Positions 1 through 5,725 of a DNA stretch of 7,557 nt are shown here, in pieces. The translations under genes were made by a program, and so were the position numbers. Origin of the DNA: Firmicutes bacterium CAG:145. Lineage in GTDB: Bacteria; Bacillota; Clostridia; Peptostreptococcales; Anaerovoracaceae. The first letter of the stretch is position 1. Each line of letters begins with the position of its first letter. The notes under the pieces were generated by a model. That model did not search any database and was not told the DNA's origin. It saw nothing but the letters and a program-made list of their open reading frames with translations. The stretch is from NCBI GenBank assembly GCA_000435715.1, contig FR882595.1, forward strand, positions 111,409 to 118,965, read 5' to 3'.

Positions 1-1
1 A

Positions 2-172
2 AAGAGTCTGACATCTATGACGAACGAATATGAGAAGGAAATAATTCAGCAGACGCTGAGAAACTCCAGATCTCTGTCTGAAGCCTCATCCATGCTCAAG
101 ATGACTAGGCAGGCAGTAAAATACAAGATAGAGAAATACGGCATAGATTATAAAAGATTATTGAAGAAATGA
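2..172 (+). CDS. C-terminal end of a sigma-54 enhancer-binding regulator (Fis-type HTH), 5' truncated
   Basis: An open frame enters from the left edge and gives 56 residues before TGA. It contains a Fis-type helix-turn-helix: an acidic helix (EYEKEIIQQTL), then LSEASSMLKMTRQAVKYKIE, then KYGID. This is the usual C-terminal DNA-binding end of bacterial enhancer-binding proteins, and the 'LKMTRQA..YKI.KYGI' form is typical of the RocR-like group. The ATPase and sensor domains lie outside the window, so its signal cannot be read. Such proteins bind upstream sites and use ATP to open sigma-54 promoters. The context fits, because a -24/-12 promoter and repeat elements lie directly downstream in front of a rocB-like gene. 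The family assignment is firm; specific RocR orthology is inference. No intrinsic terminator follows the stop codon. Confidence 0.85.
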   Translation, partial: KSLTSMTNEYEKEIIQQTLRNSRSLSEASSMLKMTRQAVKYKIEKYGIDYKRLLKK

Positions 173-173
173 T

Positions 174-212
174 GTAAAATTTTTTGCACTTAATGTAGTA
201 AGATTTTTTGCA
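174..212 (+). promoter_or_regulatory. Tandem direct repeat, candidate upstream activator sites
   Basis: The motif GTAARATTTTTTGCA occurs at 174-188 and again at 198-212, with 14 of 15 bases identical and exactly 24 bp from start to start. It begins two bases after the regulator stop codon. The repeats are centred about 130 and 105 bp upstream of the predicted sigma-54 start near 310, a usual distance for enhancer-binding proteins acting through DNA looping. The repeat is seen directly; its use as a binding site is inferred. The region is AT-rich, so chance T-runs contribute to the similarity. Confidence 0.45.
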
Positions 213-230
213 TCTTTTCTTAAGTTTTGA

Positions 231-248
231 GTTCTTTAATAAAAGAAC
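231..248. promoter_or_regulatory. 18-bp palindrome, candidate operator or activator site
   Basis: GTTCTTT and AAAGAAC form a perfect 7-bp inverted repeat around AATA. Its centre lies about 70 bp upstream of the predicted sigma-54 start. No T-run follows, so it does not look like a terminator. A dyad of this size would suit a dimeric HTH protein, either the regulator at the left edge or another factor. Function is inferred only from symmetry and place. Confidence 0.35.
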
Positions 249-282
249 GGCCTGTTTCAGCGCAGGCAAGAAAAGAAAAACA

Positions 283-300
283 TTGGCATGATAATTGCTT
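283..300 (+). promoter_or_regulatory. Sigma-54 (-24/-12) promoter of the rocB-like gene
   Basis: TTGGCATGATAATTGCTT matches the sigma-54 consensus TTGGCACGnnnnTTGCTT almost throughout. The invariant GG (285-286) and GC (297-298) are separated by exactly ten bases. The expected start is about 12 bases past the GC, near 310, giving a leader of about 43 nt to the ATG at 353. Such promoters need an enhancer-binding activator, and the C-terminus of one is encoded just upstream. No equally good sigma-A promoter was seen in the same gap. Confidence 0.85.
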
Positions 301-335
301 TTATATTAAATAGTTGAAAAGAATAGATTCACGCG

Positions 336-341
336 AGGAGG
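336..341 (+). promoter_or_regulatory. Ribosome binding site of the rocB-like gene, long spacing
   Basis: AGGAGG lies 11 bases before the ATG at 353, longer than the usual 5-9. The ATG at 343 is only one base from the motif and opens a ten-codon out-of-frame reading frame. An in-frame TGA at 344-346 prevents any upstream start for the main gene, so 353 is the only sensible start. Confidence 0.6.
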
Positions 342-352
342 AATGACACGAG

Positions 353-2014
353 ATGAAATTGAATTCTTTTGAAGAAGTAAAACGCCTTACTCAGGAGATG
401 GTCGCCATACCGAGTATAAATAAAGAACCGAAAGGGGAGACTGCAGTCGCCCAGTATATCTACGACTATTACATGGGCCTGGATTACTTTAAAGAACATC
501 CTGAAAGAGTAAAGATGTTTCAGACGAAAAATGACTTTGTAGAGAGACATTCAACATATGCTTATGTAAAAGGTACGAAAGGTGATTCGGGAAGAACCGT
601 CATTCTGATAGGGCACCTGGACACCGTAGGAGTGGACGATTTCGGAACCATAAGGGAATACGCGTTCAAGTGCGAGGAGCTTCCCGAAAAGCTGAAAGAG
701 ACCTTCAAGCTTTCCGACGAGGTGCTTGCAGACATAGAATCCGGAGAGTACATGTTCGGAAGAGGCGCCCTCGACATGAAGTCGGGAGTGGCAGGACATA
801 TGTACCTGATAAAGTATTTCTCCGAGCATCCGGAAGAGCTGGACGGAAATATCATAGCCATAGCCGAATGTGATGAAGAAGACAACTCCAAGGGCATAAT
901 CACGGCTCTCGACGAGCTGGTAGAATTGAAGAAGACAGAGGGCTTCAACTACATGGCCTGCATAAACGCCGACTATTCCACCAACTACAGCCCGGGAGAC
1001 GAAAACCGCTACATCTATTACGGAAGTATCGGAAAGCTGCTGCCGTGCTTCGTGGCCTTCGGAAAAGAAGCCCATGTAGGTCAGGCATTCAGCGCCCTCG
1101 ACCCTAACCTGCTGATTGCGGAGATAACCAAGAAGATGTCTCTCAACACAAACCTGTGCGACATCGCTCAGGGCGAGGTGGCAATTCCGCCGGTATCTCT
1201 CAAGCAGATGGACACCAAGGGTCCTTACACTGTACAGACGGCTCTGACTGCATTCAGCTACTACAACTTCTTTACTCACGGCTGGGATCCGGCTCAGGTT
1301 CTGGCAAAGAGCAGAGAGGTGGCAGTAGAAGCCTTTGACGAGGTGGTGGACTATCTTCAGGGACAGTACAAGAAATTCTGTCAGCTGAGCAACGTTCCTT
1401 ACGTTCCGCTTCCTTGGAAGACGAGAGTATACACATGGAAGGAATTTTACGATTATCTGGCCGAAATCCACGGCGAACCGTTTGAAAAGGCGATGAAGGA
1501 ATTTACCGAGAAGCTTCACAAGGACGACCCTGAGCTGGATCTCAGACTGTTCGGACTGAGAGTGGCCGAAGAGGCTTGGAAGTGGTGCGAAGACAAGTCG
1601 CCGGCGGTTATCCTGTTCTTCGGCTCCGTATTCAGCGCCAGAATAGAGATGACGAGAAAGACCGACAAGGAGGTCGCTTTGCTCGACTCCGTCGAAGCTG
1701 CCGTAGATAAGATAAGACCTGAGGCTCAGAGACAGATAAAGACCAGAATGTTCTACCCTTACATCTCCGACTCCAGCTTCATGGCTGTATGCGACGATAC
1801 TCTGGCGGTACAGGCGCTTAAGGACAACATGCCTCAGTACGGCGTCAAATATACTCACGATATAGATAAGATCATGGAGATAAATGTTCCGGTGGTGAAC
1901 ATCGGTACTTTTGGAAGAGACGGGCATATGCTTACAGAGCGCGTCGACATGCGCCAGACTTTCCAGAATGTTCCTAATATAACTTACGAGACTATCAAGG
2001 GGCTGCTTGACTAG
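353..2014 (+). CDS. rocB: RocB-like M20 family metallohydrolase
   Basis: This 553-residue protein has the length and layout of RocB (Bacillus RocB is about 565 residues), a branch of the M20 zinc peptidase/deacylase family linked to arginine use. The metal-binding framework is intact: GHLDTVG with H88 and D90, GRGALDMKSG with bridging D141, CDEED with catalytic E175 and metal-binding E176, and a late GRDGHM with H525. A KEAHVG segment sits in the central region where M20 enzymes carry their dimerisation domain. No signal peptide is present, so it is probably cytoplasmic. In Bacillus subtilis rocB belongs to an operon that needs sigma-L and RocR; the -24/-12 promoter and regulator fragment upstream match that logic. 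The exact substrate is not established for the family; N-acyl or peptide bonds are likely. It appears monocistronic, with its own terminator. Confidence 0.9.
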   Translation: MKLNSFEEVKRLTQEMVAIPSINKEPKGETAVAQYIYDYYMGLDYFKEHPERVKMFQTKNDFVERHSTYAYVKGTKGDSGRTVILIGHLDTVGVDDFGTIREYAFKCEELPEKLKETFKLSDEVLADIESGEYMFGRGALDMKSGVAGHMYLIKYFSEHPEELDGNIIAIAECDEEDNSKGIITALDELVELKKTEGFNYMACINADYSTNYSPGDENRYIYYGSIGKLLPCFVAFGKEAHVGQAFSALDPNLLIAEITKKMSLNTNLCDIAQGEVAIPPVSLKQMDTKGPYTVQTALTAFSYYNFFTHGWDPAQVLAKSREVAVEAFDEVVDYLQGQYKKFCQLSNVPYVPLPWKTRVYTWKEFYDYLAEIHGEPFEKAMKEFTEKLHKDDPELDLRLFGLRVAEEAWKWCEDKSPAVILFFGSVFSARIEMTRKTDKEVALLDSVEAAVDKIRPEAQRQIKTRMFYPYISDSSFMAVCDDTLAVQALKDNMPQYGVKYTHDIDKIMEINVPVVNIGTFGRDGHMLTERVDMRQTFQNVPNITYETIKGLLD

Positions 2015-2040
2015 TTTTTCTGACCGAAAGGCTCCAGTTA

Positions 2041-2078
2041 ACAAAGGCGTACATTTGATAAATGTACGCCTTTGTTTT
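2041..2078 (+). terminator. Intrinsic terminator after the rocB-like gene
   Basis: A perfect 16-bp stem (2041-2056 with 2060-2075) closes a three-base GAT loop and runs into TTTT at 2075-2078. It begins 26 bases after the stop codon. It separates the rocB-like transcript from the symporter gene downstream. Confidence 0.9.
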
Positions 2079-2112
2079 ATGAATTTGTTGATTATGTGAA
2101 TAATAAAACATT

Positions 2113-2141
2113 TTTTAAACGCTTTCAGGGTAAAATATAAA
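2113..2141 (+). promoter_or_regulatory. Possible sigma-A promoter of the AGCS symporter
   Basis: TTTAAA (2114-2119) and TATAAA (2136-2141) are separated by 16 bases and lie about 40 bp before the start codon; TTTTAA one base earlier gives a 17-base spacer. The -10 box is good and the -35 box moderate. The whole gap is AT-rich, so other pairings, such as TAAAAT at 2131-2136, are possible. Confidence 0.4.
2114..2127. promoter_or_regulatory. Candidate cre (CcpA-binding) site
   Basis: Read on the minus strand the site is TGAAAGCGTTTAAA, which fits the Firmicute cre consensus TGWAANCGNTNWCA at every fixed position except one (A for C near the end). It overlaps the proposed -35 region of the symporter gene, where CcpA binding would repress. 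The match is seen; catabolite control is inferred. Confidence 0.45.
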
Positions 2142-2178
2142 CATACACATATTAAATTATTGAGAAAGGAATAATACT

Positions 2179-3570
2179 ATGTTTATTTTGGAAGCAATTG
2201 CCGCGTTCGGTAACTGGTTTTGGGGTCTTCCAATCCTGTTTCTGATCGTAGGCGGAGGTATCTACATCACGATCCGTTTGGGATTCGTGCAGTTTAGAAA
2301 GTTCGGATATATATGTTCGCAGACTTTCGGCAAGATGTTCTCAAAAGCGGGAGAAGGCGAAGTATCTTCGTTTTCTGCAGCCTGCGGAGCTCTTGCGTCA
2401 TCCATCGGAGCCTCCAACATCGTAGGCGTGCCTGCGGCCGTAGTAATGGGAGGTCCCGGAGCAGTATTCTGGATCTGGCTCATAGCCTTAATCGGCTGCG
2501 GAACCAAGTACTGCGAGATCGCTCTGGCGATCAAATACAGAGAAAAGAACGAGGCCGGCGAATGGGTAGGAGGCGCAGCTTACTATCTGAGAGCCTTAGG
2601 CGGCGGCATCGGCAAGTTCTTAGGCGGATGGTACGCTATCGGCCTGATGATCGAACTGATCCCTTCACTCTGTACTCAGGCTCTGTCCGCAACTTCTCAG
2701 TTCATAATACTGGGCGTTGATCAGAAGATATCGGGAGCTATCTTAGGCATACTGGTAGCTGTCATCATAGCAGGCGGCGTAAACAGAGTACTGAAGATTA
2801 CAGACATCATGGTGCCTGTAATGGCTATTCTGTATATGGCCGGAGCATTGGTTATCATCATCATGAACGCCAGTCAGATACTTCCTGCACTGGGAAGCAT
2901 CTTCGTATACGCTTTCACACCGCATGCAGCGATAGGCGGATTCGCAGGATCCACCATTGCGCTGGCTTTAAGATGGGGAGCTGCCAGAGGAGTATACTCC
3001 AACGAGGCAGGCTTTGGTACTGCGCCTACAGCGCATGCTACGGCATCGGTAGATCATCCTATCAGACAGGCATGCTGGGGTGTATTCGAAGTAACGGTAG
3101 ACACTCTGATCGTATGTACGGTTACGGCTCTGCTGACACTGACCACAGGAATGTGGACTACAACGGAGTACGATACGGGAGCGATAGCTCAGGCAGCGTT
3201 CCACAATGCCTTCGGAACTTTCGGAGACTACTTCGTGGCTGTTTCAGTATTCCTGTTTGTATTCTCAACCCTGATCGCATGCTGTATGTTCGGCTGGAAA
3301 CAGGCAGAATACTTATTCGGACTGAAGTTCTCCAAAATCTGGAGATATGTGTATCCTCTGTTCATGATTATCGCCGCGTCCGGACTGGATCTGACCATGA
3401 TGTACATGGTGACCGACGGATTCCTGGCAGCTATCATGACGCCAAACATGATCGGACTGATCATAATGGTGCCTCAGGTAGCGAAGCTGCAGAAGGAATA
3501 CTTCAATACTCCGGGCAAGTACTACTTAGCGGACAAAGAGGCCAAAAAAGCCAAAAAGGCCGCTAAATAA
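2179..3570 (+). CDS. Sodium:alanine/glycine symporter, AGCS family
   Basis: This 463-residue, strongly hydrophobic protein has about ten or eleven membrane segments and belongs to the alanine-or-glycine:cation symporter family (AlsT/DagA/AgcS type), importing small neutral amino acids with sodium. Diagnostic stretches are the N-terminal GGGIYITIRLGFVQFRKF, the FSAACGALASSIGASNIVGV region, and RGVYSNEAGFGTAPTAHA at about residues 270-287, followed by DHPIRQACWGVFEVTVDTL. Family members usually span about 440-540 residues, so it is full length. The C-terminus ends in a short lysine/alanine tail. The start is supported by GAAAGGA eight bases upstream. It stands alone between the rocB terminator and the hairpin at 3659-3689. 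Alanine versus glycine preference cannot be read from the sequence. Confidence 0.93.
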   Translation: MFILEAIAAFGNWFWGLPILFLIVGGGIYITIRLGFVQFRKFGYICSQTFGKMFSKAGEGEVSSFSAACGALASSIGASNIVGVPAAVVMGGPGAVFWIWLIALIGCGTKYCEIALAIKYREKNEAGEWVGGAAYYLRALGGGIGKFLGGWYAIGLMIELIPSLCTQALSATSQFIILGVDQKISGAILGILVAVIIAGGVNRVLKITDIMVPVMAILYMAGALVIIIMNASQILPALGSIFVYAFTPHAAIGGFAGSTIALALRWGAARGVYSNEAGFGTAPTAHATASVDHPIRQACWGVFEVTVDTLIVCTVTALLTLTTGMWTTTEYDTGAIAQAAFHNAFGTFGDYFVAVSVFLFVFSTLIACCMFGWKQAEYLFGLKFSKIWRYVYPLFMIIAASGLDLTMMYMVTDGFLAAIMTPNMIGLIIMVPQVAKLQKEYFNTPGKYYLADKEAKKAKKAAK

Positions 3571-3658
3571 CCAAAGCAAAGCGCATAAATAAAGAATTAT
3601 TATCAAAACCATAAAACTATTACTAGATTATATTGATTCTAATTTGATATGTGTATTC

Positions 3659-3689
3659 AGACTCCATATCCTAATTGGATATGGAGTCT
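3659..3689 (+). terminator. Perfect 13-bp hairpin, possible terminator of the symporter gene
   Basis: AGACTCCATATCC and its exact complement flank a five-base TAATT loop. Only a weak T-tract (ACGTTT) follows, so termination may be partial. It lies 89 bases after the symporter stop and 25 bases before the next start codon. It could equally be an attenuator, an RNA-processing stem or a mRNA-stabilising 5' structure. The remaining gap 3571-3658 is AT-rich; no convincing promoter was found in it. Confidence 0.5.
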
Positions 3690-3714
3690 ACGTTTAAAGA
3701 AAAAGGACTAATTT

Positions 3715-4560
3715 ATGGGTAACGAAAAAAGTACAAACAACAAAAGTAGGAGAACGCCTCCTCCGCAGAGGCCTAAAAGAAAGAAATATGAAGACGATCG
3801 TACCCCTGCCGTAAAAAAGGCAGACAGGATATGCAAGATCCTTGCGATAGTGCTATCGCTTCTGTTCTTTGCAAATGTTCACGTTCTGGTCAGAGGCGGA
3901 GGCTATGACGACACTAAGATTGTCACAGTATTCGGACTTGCCTCCAGCAAGCTGGAGTCTCAGATAATGGAGCCTGAAATAAAAGCAAAGAGCGCCGTTT
4001 TCACCAAAGTTCAGTCGAGTTATAAAGAAGGAGATATCGTGCAGTACTTTGACGGTGAGTATAATCCTGTCAGAAGAGTAATAGACGTCTCAGACGACGG
4101 AAAGACATATACCGTAGTAGGCGACAATGAATCTGCTTCCGATGCGGTAAAAATCAAGGCAGAAGATATAAAGGGCAAAGTCTTCCTAAGTTCAAAGCTG
4201 CTCTATGGATTTATAAAGGTGTATGCGACTGCTCTGGGGGCTGCCATAACGGTACTTATTTCGTTTATTTTGCTGATGATGTCCGATATTCTCATGTATA
4301 GAAAGAGAAAGGCTAAGCTTCAAGCTAAACGTGAGGCTCAGGCTAAAAAAGAGGCGAGGAAACTTCAGGTCAGGCAGGGTATCGAAGGCGCTGCAGAACC
4401 TAAAGAAGAGGCCGCAAACCCTATCGAAAAGAGGCGGGCAGAAAAGCAGGCCAAACTTGAGAAAGAGCGGGCTGAGATTGCTGCCGAGATGAAGGAACTT
4501 CAGAAGAAGATGAAGGCCGAGGAAGAAGAATTGAGGAAAGGAAAGAGAGGTAAGAAATAA
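3715..4560 (+). CDS. Signal-peptidase-I-like (SipW-type S26) membrane protein, apparently catalytically inactive
   Basis: The 281-residue protein has a basic N-terminus, a membrane helix at about 40-59, an outside domain at about 60-160, a second helix at about 164-194, and a charged, probably coiled-coil cytoplasmic tail of about 85 residues rich in Lys, Glu and Ala. The outside domain follows the SipW/ER-type signal peptidase pattern: an MEP motif (85-87), YKEGDIVQY, a VRRVIDV strand, GDN at 136-138 and IKGKVF. The catalytic serine normally directly before the MEP-like motif is Ile84, and the usual histidine of the 'HRI' strand is Arg120. Both dyad residues therefore seem lost, suggesting a pseudoenzyme with a binding or scaffold role. 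A serine at 82 is the non-catalytic motif serine. AAAGGA lies before the ATG. The stop overlaps the next start, so the two genes are coupled. Fold assignment is by motif reading, not by search. Confidence 0.65.
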   Translation: MGNEKSTNNKSRRTPPPQRPKRKKYEDDRTPAVKKADRICKILAIVLSLLFFANVHVLVRGGGYDDTKIVTVFGLASSKLESQIMEPEIKAKSAVFTKVQSSYKEGDIVQYFDGEYNPVRRVIDVSDDGKTYTVVGDNESASDAVKIKAEDIKGKVFLSSKLLYGFIKVYATALGAAITVLISFILLMMSDILMYRKRKAKLQAKREAQAKKEARKLQVRQGIEGAAEPKEEAANPIEKRRAEKQAKLEKERAEIAAEMKELQKKMKAEEEELRKGKRGKK

Positions 4561-4910
4561 TGATTCTTGACTTGCTTATGTACATCTGCTGTTACCTTTC
4601 GGGTTTGTTCTTTGGAGTGATGATCTTTACGATCATAGAAAACGCATCTAAAGGTTTCAGGCAGTTTGTGAGAAGACTATGCCAGAAGATCCCATTCCTG
4701 TACAGACGTATCATCATGTGGGTGATGCTGCTTCTTATGGGCTTTATAGGGTTCCAGTATCTGCCTTGGGGCATCACCCTCAACGGACTTTCATGCGGAC
4801 TCATAGGCGGAATATTCATGTATTTCAAGGCCGGAGTCACCATGGGAAACAACCCGGATCCGTATAATCAGCAGCATAAGAAAAAGATGAAACAACTGAA
4901 AAAAAAGTAG
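4560..4910 (+). CDS. Small three-helix membrane protein of unknown family
   Basis: I do not recognise this 116-residue protein. It has hydrophobic segments at about residues 2-26, 49-68 and 72-90, a basic loop between the first two (KGFRQFVRRLCQKIPFLYRR), a glycine-rich third segment (NGLSCGLIGGIFMYF), and a hydrophilic tail ending in a lysine-rich run. The basic loop and the tail cannot both be inside with three full helices, so one segment may be re-entrant or the topology unusual. Its ATG shares one base with the TAA of the preceding gene (TAATG), and a GAGAGG stretch in that gene can serve as its ribosome binding site. This coupling implies joint production with the signal-peptidase-like protein, perhaps as a complex. 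A strong terminator follows. Confidence 0.75.
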   Translation: MILDLLMYICCYLSGLFFGVMIFTIIENASKGFRQFVRRLCQKIPFLYRRIIMWVMLLLMGFIGFQYLPWGITLNGLSCGLIGGIFMYFKAGVTMGNNPDPYNQQHKKKMKQLKKK

Positions 4911-4927
4911 AAACGCTATAGACATAT

Positions 4928-4983
4928 AAGAGGGGTCGCTATCCTTACCTGCTGATGAAGAGGTAAGGGTAGCGGCCCCTCTT
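4928..4983 (+). terminator. Long hairpin terminator between convergent genes
   Basis: A 23-bp stem (4928-4950 with 4961-4983) surrounds a ten-base loop, followed by TGCTTTCT. Two positions (T4936 with G4975, and T4942 with G4969) pair only as U-G in the plus-strand RNA; in the minus-strand RNA they become A-C mismatches. The hairpin is therefore best formed by plus-strand transcripts, though it also lies seven bases past the minus-strand exporter stop and may serve both. The T-tract is interrupted. Confidence 0.75.
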
Positions 4984-4990
4984 GCTTTCT

Positions 4991-5608
4991 CTAGGCGGCT
5001 ATTAGCTGAATAAAATTCCAGAGGAGCTTGATTCCGTAGAATATGATCACTGCGCCGCACACTATATTTATTATTCGGAGGGCTTTATCCGTAAATTTTG
5101 CGCTGAACAGCGATATGACGGTAGAGACGGATAAGAACCATAAGAACGAAGCGGAAGCGAACCCTCCTACAAAGAGGAAGTCCGTACCTGCCGGCAGAGT
5201 AGCTTTAAACGCTCCCAGCATCATACTTCCGTCTATAAGAGCCTGAGGATTAAACCACGTCACCACGCAGGCGGTGGTGATGACCTTGAGTATCGGCACA
5301 TTTACATCCTTGCCGGAATCGAGAGTATCGTCCTTGGAACGTATTAGACCTATTCCTATCCATATTACGATGAGACTTCCCACAAGAAGCACTATCATCT
5401 CAAGCCATATCGAAGCCTGCATGAGAGCTCCTATACCGAAGAAACAGGCCAGACCCAATGTGACGTCGAAAAAGATGACTATCAGCGCAGTGGCATATAC
5501 TCTCTTCTTAGGCTGCGTAAGAGCCGTATTGATCACGAATAAATTTTGAAGACCTATAGGGGCTACATATGCAAGACCCATCGTAAGACCTTGAAGATAA
5601 ATTTCCAT
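4991..5608 (-). CDS. LysE/ArgO-type amino acid exporter
   Basis: This 205-residue protein has about six membrane segments and the landmarks of the LysE exporter family: an N-terminal GLAYVAPIGLQNLFVINTAL with PIGxQN at 17-22, as in the LysE/ArgO branch, and a central WFNPQALID with W118, N120, P121 and D126, corresponding to the TWLNP region of ArgO. Such proteins export lysine, arginine or related amino acids to prevent toxic build-up, often when peptides are degraded. Substrate is inferred only from branch similarity. The start at 5608 is chosen over an earlier in-frame ATG at 5686 because AGGAGG sits seven bases upstream and the resulting length is normal; the earlier start would lie inside the -35 box. 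It diverges from an HxlR regulator that is a natural candidate controller. Confidence 0.88.
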   Translation of the reverse strand: MEIYLQGLTMGLAYVAPIGLQNLFVINTALTQPKKRVYATALIVIFFDVTLGLACFFGIGALMQASIWLEMIVLLVGSLIVIWIGIGLIRSKDDTLDSGKDVNVPILKVITTACVVTWFNPQALIDGSMMLGAFKATLPAGTDFLFVGGFASASFLWFLSVSTVISLFSAKFTDKALRIINIVCGAVIIFYGIKLLWNFIQLIAA

Positions 5609-5615
5609 TGACGAT

Positions 5616-5621
5616 CCTCCT
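5616..5621 (-). promoter_or_regulatory. Ribosome binding site fixing the exporter start
   Basis: The minus strand reads AGGAGG seven bases before the ATG at 5608, which decides in favour of the shorter protein. Confidence 0.85.
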
Positions 5622-5630
5622 AAAAGTATA

Positions 5631-5659
5631 TTTACTCTTTTTTTATTACCTGATATAAT
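5631..5659 (+). promoter_or_regulatory. Sigma-A promoter of the HxlR-xth-proC unit
   Basis: TTTACT (5631-5636) and a perfect TATAAT (5654-5659) are separated by 17 bases. Transcription would begin near 5666, giving a leader of about 60 nt. The -10 box overlaps that of the opposite promoter. Confidence 0.65.
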
Positions 5660-5686
5660 TATAGTACTTATAAAGGAACTAATCAA
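5658..5686 (-). promoter_or_regulatory. Sigma-A promoter of the exporter gene
   Basis: On the minus strand TTGATT (5686-5681) and a perfect TATAAT (5663-5658) are separated by 17 bases, with a start expected near 5651. Because the two -10 boxes form the palindrome TATAATTATA (5654-5663), two polymerases could not occupy both promoters at once. Confidence 0.75.
5662..5681. promoter_or_regulatory. Imperfect inverted repeat, candidate HxlR operator
   Basis: TAGTAC and GAACTA form 6-bp arms with one mismatch around eight bases. The dyad fills the spacer of the exporter promoter and covers the predicted start of the regulator gene. A dimer of the adjacent HxlR protein bound here would affect both. 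A second small dyad, TTACTAAGTAA, lies at 5702-5712 next to the ribosome binding site. Function is inferred. Confidence 0.35.
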
Positions 5687-5710
5687 TAACGTAAAAAATA
5701 ATTACTAAGT

Positions 5711-5717
5711 AAGGAGG
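5711..5717 (+). promoter_or_regulatory. Ribosome binding site supporting a TTG start
   Basis: AAGGAGG lies eight bases before the TTG at 5726. No ATG or GTG occurs in this frame near the site; the first internal ATG would remove the conserved N-terminal region of the HxlR protein, so TTG is the likely start. Confidence 0.75.
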
Positions 5718-5725
5718 AACTGACC

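Noticed and set aside
250..267. GCCTG...CAGGC inverted repeat just upstream of the sigma-54 promoter
   Set aside because: Arms of only five bases around an eight-base loop are easily expected by chance, and no T-run follows.
343..372. Ten-codon out-of-frame reading frame overlapping the rocB start
   Set aside because: Its ATG is only one base from AGGAGG, too close for normal initiation, and the peptide lacks the repeated amino acid codons of a regulatory leader.
551..2044. Long open frame (497 codons) on the minus strand opposite the rocB-like gene
   Set aside because: It is antisense to a gene with complete M20 motifs, reads as arginine/leucine/valine-rich low-information sequence, and has no convincing ribosome binding site or recognisable domain. 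It arises from the codon bias of the real gene.
2313..2720. Plus-strand open frame inside the AGCS gene
   Set aside because: Arginine/serine-rich shadow of a highly conserved membrane protein read in another frame. The similar frame at 2973-3566 is rejected for the same reason.
3644..3672. Possible promoter TTGATA-N17-TATCCT for the signal-peptidase-like gene
   Set aside because: The -10 box matches only four of six positions and lies inside the stem of the 3659-3689 hairpin; not convincing enough to annotate.
5609..5686. 26-residue N-terminal extension of the exporter
   Set aside because: It would start inside the exporter's own -35 box, and a strong AGGAGG precedes the shorter start at 5608, which gives the usual family length.
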